Notes under the pieces: generated by a model | Database searches by the model: none | What the model saw: only the letters and a program-made list of their open reading frames with translations | What the model was told of the DNA's origin: nothing | Program-made: the position numbers and the translations under genes | Assembly (NCBI GenBank): GCA_039583875.1 | Contig: CM077151.1 | Coordinates: 23,120,208 to 23,184,207 of the forward strand | Direction: 5' to 3' | DNA: 64,000 nucleotides | From: Platanthera guangdongensis | Taxonomy: Eukaryota; Streptophyta; Magnoliopsida; Asparagales; Orchidaceae | Shown here: positions 58,560 through 64,000 of the stretch, piece by piece | How the letters are laid out: every line of letters begins with the position of its first letter | Numbering within the stretch: the first letter of the stretch is position 1

Positions 58560-59201
58560 TGTTGGACTTTGACTATGTTGACTGAATCAACATATTATAT
58601 TTTATGTGTTTTAAAATCAGGAAAGAGAGTGTGCATTAAATTAGGGAGTTGAGAGGTTGGTTGCCTTTATGGTGTTGGACACTTGTCATTTTTCTATTGG
58701 TCTTGTTAGCCTATATATAGGCATGTAAGTATTCCTTTGAAAGTTGCAAAATAGAAGTTTTTCCCTCCTCCATACTTCCGTTTAGAGAGAGAGAGAGAGA
58801 GAGAGGAGCGCTGCAGTGCTGGAGTGTTTTGTCCGGGCGGTTTGAACTTTCTAACCGTGCGAGTAGGATATCGCCGGCTCGTGCATGCGAGTGGAGCGCG
58901 GGTTGGCGTATCTCGCAAGGGCGAACTCGCCCGGCTGGTGTTGTTGTTGCGCGGGCTGTGTACTCGTCGGAGGAGGTTAACCGCGAGTGGGAGTTGACTC
59001 GCCGGGAGTTTTTTTGACAGGGGTGTCTCGCTCTCGCGTGCGAGAGAACTCTCGCTGGGCGGCTACTCGCGCGGGTGGTTCTACTCGCCGAGTGGTTAAC
59101 CGTGCGACTTGACGGTCTTGCCAAGTTGGTCTCGCCGACTGTTTTGAAGTGGGTTTGAAAAGGCTTGTGGTGTGTGCGGGAGCCCATACACGTTTCCAAC
59201 A
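58560..59201 (+). repeat. 5' LTR of copia I
   Basis: TGTTGGACTTTG...TTTCCAACA. It has a TATA-like CCTATATATAGGC near 58711, a (GA)n run near 58785-58804, and then many ACTCGC/GCGAGT words from 58855 to 59110. Confidence 0.9.
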
Positions 59202-59203
59202 AG

Positions 59204-59216
59204 TGGTATCAGATCC
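59204..59216 (+). promoter_or_regulatory. primer-binding site, copia I
   Basis: TGGTATCAGATCC two bases after the LTR end, an initiator Met tRNA type site with one change. Confidence 0.82.
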
Positions 59217-59252
59217 AGGTTAGACCTCGTGGAAGTTTGCTCGGAAGGTTAA

Positions 59253-60659
59253 GTGACAAGGAGAAATGGAGATGAGAAGCGCCATGCCAGGGCAATCCCC
59301 AAGTTGACAAAAACCAACTACGGGAACTGGAGCATTCAGATGCGAGTGCTACTCGCCTCAAAGGAATTGTGGGAGATAGTAGAAGAAGGCGTCGAAGTGC
59401 TTACTGCTGAAGTGGAGGCGGCGTTTACTAACGCACAGAAGACGGTGTTGAGAGAGTCGAGGAAAAGAGATAAGAAGTCGTTGTTCTTATTATACCAAGG
59501 TGTGGATGAGGCGACCTTCGAGAAGATCTCAGATGCGGAGACATCAAAGGAGACATGATAGATTTTGCAACGCTCCATGCAGGGAGTTGATAAGGCAAAG
59601 AAGGTGAAGCTGCAATCCCTCCGAGCTCAATATGAAGTAACGAAGATGCAGAATGCAGAGAAGGTTGGTGACTATGTGACTCGTCTGGGGACGCTCACAA
59701 ACGAGATGAAGAGGAATGGAGAGGCGACAGATGACGTAAGTTTCATGGAGAAGCTCTTGCGATCTATGTCTAAGAAGTTCCGGCATGTGATAGTGGCGAT
59801 TGAGGAGTCGAAAGATCTCGACGTGATGACGGTAGATGAACTTGTTGGCTCGCTACAAGTTCACGAGTACCGCATGTTGCAAGACGAGGAGGAGTCGAGT
59901 GGCTTGGGTAAAGAACTCCAGACTCAGCTAAATTTTGGAGAGAGCTCAGGAAGAGGAGGATGCCAGCGTGCCCGAGGCTACCATGGAAGAGGTGAAGGAA
60001 GAAGAGGATGAAGAGATCAGGAAAGGAACCAGTACAACCAGAGGGAGGCGGAACAACCTCAAGGTTGGAGGCAAGATGCAGGAGGAAGAGGAAGAGGCCA
60101 AGTTAGAGGTCAAGGTAGAGGCCAAGGAAGAGATCAAGGAAGGGGTAGAGGCGATATGTCTCAAATACAATGTTACAACTGTAACAAGTTTGGGCATATG
60201 AGCTGTGATTGTTGGGCTCCAAGCAAGGGAGGAGAATCCAACCATTATGCCGAAGCAAGTAACACGGGTGGTGACCCGACGATGTTCCTAACCTACAGGG
60301 GTGCTGAAGGTGGGAGGAACGATGTATGGTATTTGGATACCGGAGCTAGCAACCACATGTGTGGAGAGAAGGAACTATTCACAAGCCTCGAACCAAATGG
60401 TGGTGAGGTCAGTTTTGGAGACGCCTCGAAGATATTAGTGGAAGGAAGAGGAGTCATAGCGGTCACCTTGAATGGAAAGGAGGTGCACCTAAATGACGTG
60501 TTCTATGTGTCAGGCTTAAAAAGTAACATCTTAAGTCTTGGGCAGCTGGTGGAGATAGGATACTGCGTGCAGTTGAAGGATGGATCTTTGGTCATGGAGG
60601 ACCATCAAGGGAGAGAGGTAGTAAAAGTAAAGATGACGACGAATCGCCTCTTCACGTAG
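59253..60659 (+). pseudogene. copia I gag and protease, broken
   Basis: Gag starts near 59253 (KLTKTNYGNWSIQMRVLLAS), is stopped by TGA at about 59556 and resumes in another frame (GVDKAKKVKLQSLRAQYEV, VGDYVTRLGTLTNEMKRNGE). A frame change follows near 59930. The zinc knuckle CYNCNKFGHMSCDC is at about 60165 and the protease motif WYLDTGASNHMCG at about 60327. The segment ends at a TAG at 60657-60659. Confidence 0.88.
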
Positions 60660-61560
60660 AGGATGGATGCCAAGGAGACGGTGTGTCTCGCGAGGACTGA
60701 AGAAGAAGAGTAAGCATGGTTGTGGCACCACAGGATGGGCCATCTGGGGTTCACTGGTTTGAAGTACTATCTCACTCCAAGATGGTGGAAGGACTGTCTA
60801 TGATCTCGCCTCCTCGAAAGGTCTGTGAGGCATGCACGAAGGGGAAGCAAAAGAGTTTGACATTTGAAGGAGGCAAGTCCAGAAGGGCGAGAATACAGCT
60901 TGAACTAGTTCACTCGGACATTACTGGTCCGTTTGAGACTACCTCAGTGGGCGGAAGCAAGTATTATATCACCTTCACGGATGAATTCAGTCGGAAGTGT
61001 TGGGTGTATTTCCTGAGAGAGAAGTCTGAGGCCCTTGACAGGTTCAAGGATTTCAAGGCAATGGCAGAGAAGGAAAGTGGTCAACTACTGAAAGTGTAAG
61101 AGCACAGATAGGGGTGGGGAGTACACCTCTAGGCTGTTTGATGATTTTTGCAGAGAGTGTGGGATCTCTCATCAGCTGACGGCGGCGTACTCACCTTAGT
61201 AGAACAGAGTGACAGAGAGGAAGAACTTGACCATAATGAACATGACAAGGATTATGGTAAAGGGCAAAGGGTTGCCAAAGAAGTTTTGGACGGAGGCAGT
61301 GCAGGTGGCTGTGTACTTGCTAAATCGATACCGAACAAAGAGTGTGGAGTTTATGACTTTGTTTGAAGCCTAGAGTGGGTGGAAACCAAGTGTAAAGCAC
61401 CTAAGGGTCTTTGGATGTGTGGCTTATGCTCATGTCCCGGACCAGAAGAGGAAGAAGTTGGATGACAGAAGCGAGAAGTGTATCTTCGTAGGTTATGCTC
61501 TGATGATCAAGGCTTACAAGCTGTACAACCCGGTGACGGAGAGAGCTATTATCTAAAGGG
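60660..61560 (+). pseudogene. copia I integrase, broken
   Basis: The pre-integrase region WLWHHRMGHLG is split over frames near 60715-60750. VCEACTKGKQKSLTFEGGKS, then LVHSDITGPFETTSVGGSKY and YITFTDEFSRKCWVYFLREK run to about 61099. Beyond, the RSDRGGEYTS and WAEAVQVAVYLLNR-like blocks appear only in shifted frames with stops. The integrase is inactive. Confidence 0.85.
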
Positions 61561-61562
61561 CC

Positions 61563-63428
61563 GTGGTGTTTGAGAAAGATAGTAGCTGGAGCTGCGATGA
61601 AGCAGTGAGGAGCATCAAGGGGATGTTCTTTGATGATGATGAAGAAGAGGGTGGTCAGGAAGCTGAAGCTGAGATGGGTGGAGATGAGCCACCATCACCA
61701 CCTAGCGGAGAGTCAAGGGGAGCTCTCACCCCTTACTCAAGTGGAGCAAATACTAGCGGAGGTGGATCTGGTGGAGCCAGCACCAGCGAAAGCAAAAATG
61801 ATCGTCCTCAACCTCAAATGAGGAGGTTGGAGGAGATCTACGAGGAGACGACACCAACTGTTAACAATTTTTCTTTATATTGTCTATTAGCAGATGTTGA
61901 GCCGTACTCGTACGAGGAAGCTGCCAAAGAAAAAACTTGGAGGAATGCAATGGATGTTGAGATAGCCTCCATAAAGAAGAATGAAATCTGGAAGATGGTG
62001 GATCCACCTGCACGCCATAAACCCCTCGGGGTGAAATGGGTCTATAAGGTGAAGAAGAACAAAGATGGAGCCGTGGAAAAGCATAAGGCGCGGATAGTCA
62101 TGAAGGGCTACCGACAAGTCCAAGGAGTGGACTATGATGAAGTCTTCGCCCCAGTTGTGCGGATAGATACTATCCAGTTGATCATCGCACTGGCTGCTTA
62201 TTATGGATGGAAGATCATGCAGATGGATGTGGTATCTGCCTACCTGAATGGCTGCCTGGAGAAAGATGTGTACATCGAGTAGCCCCCAGGATATGTGGTG
62301 AAGGGGCAGGAGAAGAAAGTATGCAAGCTGGACAAGGCATTGTACGGGAAGCAAGGTGCTCGAGCCTGGAATGGGAGAATTGATGCTTACATGCAGAAGC
62401 ATGACTACAGGAAGAGTCCTCATGAATATGCTCTCTACACGAATGTTGAGAAGAATGATGACATGATGATCGTATGTCTATACGTGGACGATATGATCTT
62501 CACAGGCAACAACCCTTCGATGTATGAGGAGTTCAAGAGAATAATGAAGGAGGAGTTCGAGATGGCGGACCTGGGAGAGCTCAACTATTTTTTGGGCATG
62601 GAGGTGAAGCAGAGTGAAGATGAGATCTTCATCTCAAAAAAGAAGTATGCGGAGGAGATCCTGAAGAAGGTCAGGATGGTGAACAGCAAGCCCATCTCTA
62701 CTCCTGCCGACCCAGGACTGAAGTTGAGCAAGGAGTCGAAGGAAGGAGCGGTAGACTCCACTTTATTCAAAAGCTTAGTGGGGAGTCTACGCTACTTGAC
62801 TTTCACCCGACCTGACATCATGTATGCAGTCAGGGTGGTAAGCAGACACATGGAGGAACCAAAGGAGGATCACTTCACGCCCGCAAAGAGGATCCTGAGA
62901 TACATAAAAGGGACAAGAGGTCATGGACTGAAGTACTCTACAGGCGAGGAGCTGAAGCTGGTTGGGTACTCAGATAGTGATTATGGTGGAGATGTGAACG
63001 ACTGGAAGAGCACTTCCAGGTACGCTTTCAATATGGGGACAGGGATGTTCTCATGGAGTTCGAAGAAGCAGGCAACGATTGCCTTATCATCTTGTGAAGC
63101 AGAGTACATCGCGGCGGCGGCTTGTACCTGCCAGGCTATTTGGCTAAGGAACCTCCTGCAGGAGTTGTATCATGAAGTGGATGGGCCTATGACAATGTTT
63201 ATGGACAACATGCCGGTCATCCAGCTCGCAAAGAATCCAGTGCTACACGGACGTAGCAAGCATATCGAGACGAGGTACCATTTCCTCCGTGAGCAAGTGG
63301 AGCTGAAGACGGTTGAAGTGGTGTACTACCCTACCAGAGAGCAGGTCGCGGATATTTTCACCAAGACGTTGAAGGTGGAGACGTTCTTGAAGCTCAAAGG
63401 CAAACTCGGCATGTGCTGCCAAATTTGA
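61563..63428 (+). pseudogene. copia I reverse transcriptase and RNase H, one in-frame stop
   Basis: 61563-62282 holds an acidic linker and the RT start (MVDPPARHKPLGVKWVYKVK, ARIVMKGYRQVQGVDYDEVF, QMDVVSAYLNGCLEKDVYIE), closed by TAG at 62281-62283. The same frame then continues through PPGYVVKGQ, YVDDMIFTG (about 62480), RNase H GYSDSDYGGDVNDWKS (about 62965) and SSCEAEYIAAA to TGA at 63426-63428. All main motifs survive. Apart from the TAG, the 3' half is intact, so decay is concentrated in gag and integrase. Confidence 0.9.
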
Positions 63429-63442
63429 GGGGGGGGGGGGGG
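63429..63442 (+). promoter_or_regulatory. poly-G polypurine tract, copia I
   Basis: Fourteen consecutive G bases directly after the pol stop codon and one base before the 3' LTR. Confidence 0.8.
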
Positions 63443-63443
63443 T

Positions 63444-64000
63444 TGTTGGGCTTTGACTATGTTCACCGGGTCAACATATTATATTTTATGTGTTTTAAAA
63501 GCAGGAAAGAGAGTGTAAATTAAATTAGGGAGTTGAGAGGTTGGTTGCCTTTATGGTGTTGGACACTTGTCATTTTTCTATTGGTCTTGTTAGCCTATAT
63601 ATAGGCATGTAAGTATTCCTTTGAAAGTTACAAAATAGAAGTTTTTCCCTCCATATTTCCGTTTAGAGAGAGAGGGAGAGGAGCGCTGCAGCGCTAGAGT
63701 GTTTTGTTCGGGCGGTTTGAACTTTCTAACCGTGCGAGTAGGATATCGCCGGCGGGTCTTGCCGAGCGAGCTGGTGTGTTGCCGAGCGGGTAGGGGCTCG
63801 TGCGTACGAGTGGGGCGCGGGTTGGCGTATCTCGCAAGGGCGAACTCGCCCGGCTGGTGTTGTTGTCGCGCGGGTTGTGTACTCGCCGAAAGAGGTTAGC
63901 CGCGAGTGGGAGTTGACTCGCCGGGAGTTTTTTCGACAGGGGTGTCTCGCTCTCGCGTGCGAGAGAACTCTCGCTGGGCGTCTACTCGCGCGGGTGGGTC
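63444..64000 (+). repeat. 3' LTR of copia I, truncated by the window
   Basis: Homologous to 58560 onwards. Differences include TTCACCGGG for TTGACTGAA near the start and an extra segment near 63750-63795 (CTTGCCGAGCGAGCTGG). Confidence 0.88.

Larger units (their letters stand above)
58560..64000 (+). mobile_element. Ty1/copia LTR retrotransposon I, decayed, 3' LTR cut by window end
   Basis: 5' LTR 58560-59201 (642 bp), primer-binding site 59204-59216, gag-pol remnants to 63428, a poly-G polypurine tract and the first 557 bp of the 3' LTR (63444-64000). The LTRs differ by several substitutions and a roughly 40-bp indel, so it is older than D and E. Domain order and RT/RNase H motifs place it in Ty1/copia, in a lineage separate from A-D. 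Confidence 0.93.

Overview
This window is nuclear DNA from a flowering plant with a transposon-rich genome. Two host genes are visible, both running off the window at their 5' ends. Both have spliced plant-type exons with GT/AG borders, and both have introns swollen by LTR retrotransposons. I recognise no bacterial, organellar, rRNA, tRNA or CRISPR feature. The species cannot be named from the sequence.

Host gene 1 (+ strand, exons 5217-5376, 10139-10340 and about 21481-21603) is the 3' part of a protein tentatively matched to the plant AP-5 complex subunit beta. Its two visible introns are 4.8 and 11.1 kb. The first is almost entirely one decayed copia element whose LTR starts 18 bp after the splice donor. 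The second holds a tandem 0.8-kb repeat and a reverse-oriented copia element that was itself hit by a hAT-like MITE, a Mutator-like MITE and a TAA-flanked foldback element. The last exon appears to carry a one-base frameshift.

Host gene 2 (- strand, 53604 down to 30706) is an HD-ZIP class IV homeobox regulator, closest by recall to HOMEODOMAIN GLABROUS 2. Seven exons join in phase into the 547-residue START/C-terminal part; the homeodomain and leucine zipper lie beyond the window. One intron is 20.2 kb. It contains a very young 6-kb copia element (33187-39146), a copia remnant, a TIR element, and an Athila-like gypsy fragment split by a 6.7-kb gag-only LTR element (44921-51581). The two genes converge on about 9 kb of intergenic DNA that holds an apparently intact 5.2-kb copia element (23316-28518, target duplication CAATT).

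Beyond 53.6 kb, upstream exons of gene 2 are not seen. The DNA holds a minus-strand coding region of unknown type, split by a solo LTR (55720-57278) of the same gag-only family, and then a decayed plus-strand copia element whose 3' LTR is cut by the window end.

Most of the biology here is retrotransposon biology. The most noteworthy points are the in-frame 189-bp duplication inside the reverse transcriptase of a nearly new copia element; the gag-only element whose LTRs differ in length (1332, 1731 and 1559 bp) through a hairpin-forming GC-rich array and share an HSE-like site next to the TATA box; the nested-insertion history; and an HD-ZIP IV gene that keeps an open, splice-consistent reading frame across a 20-kb transposon-filled intron. 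I found no convincing new defence or biosynthetic system.
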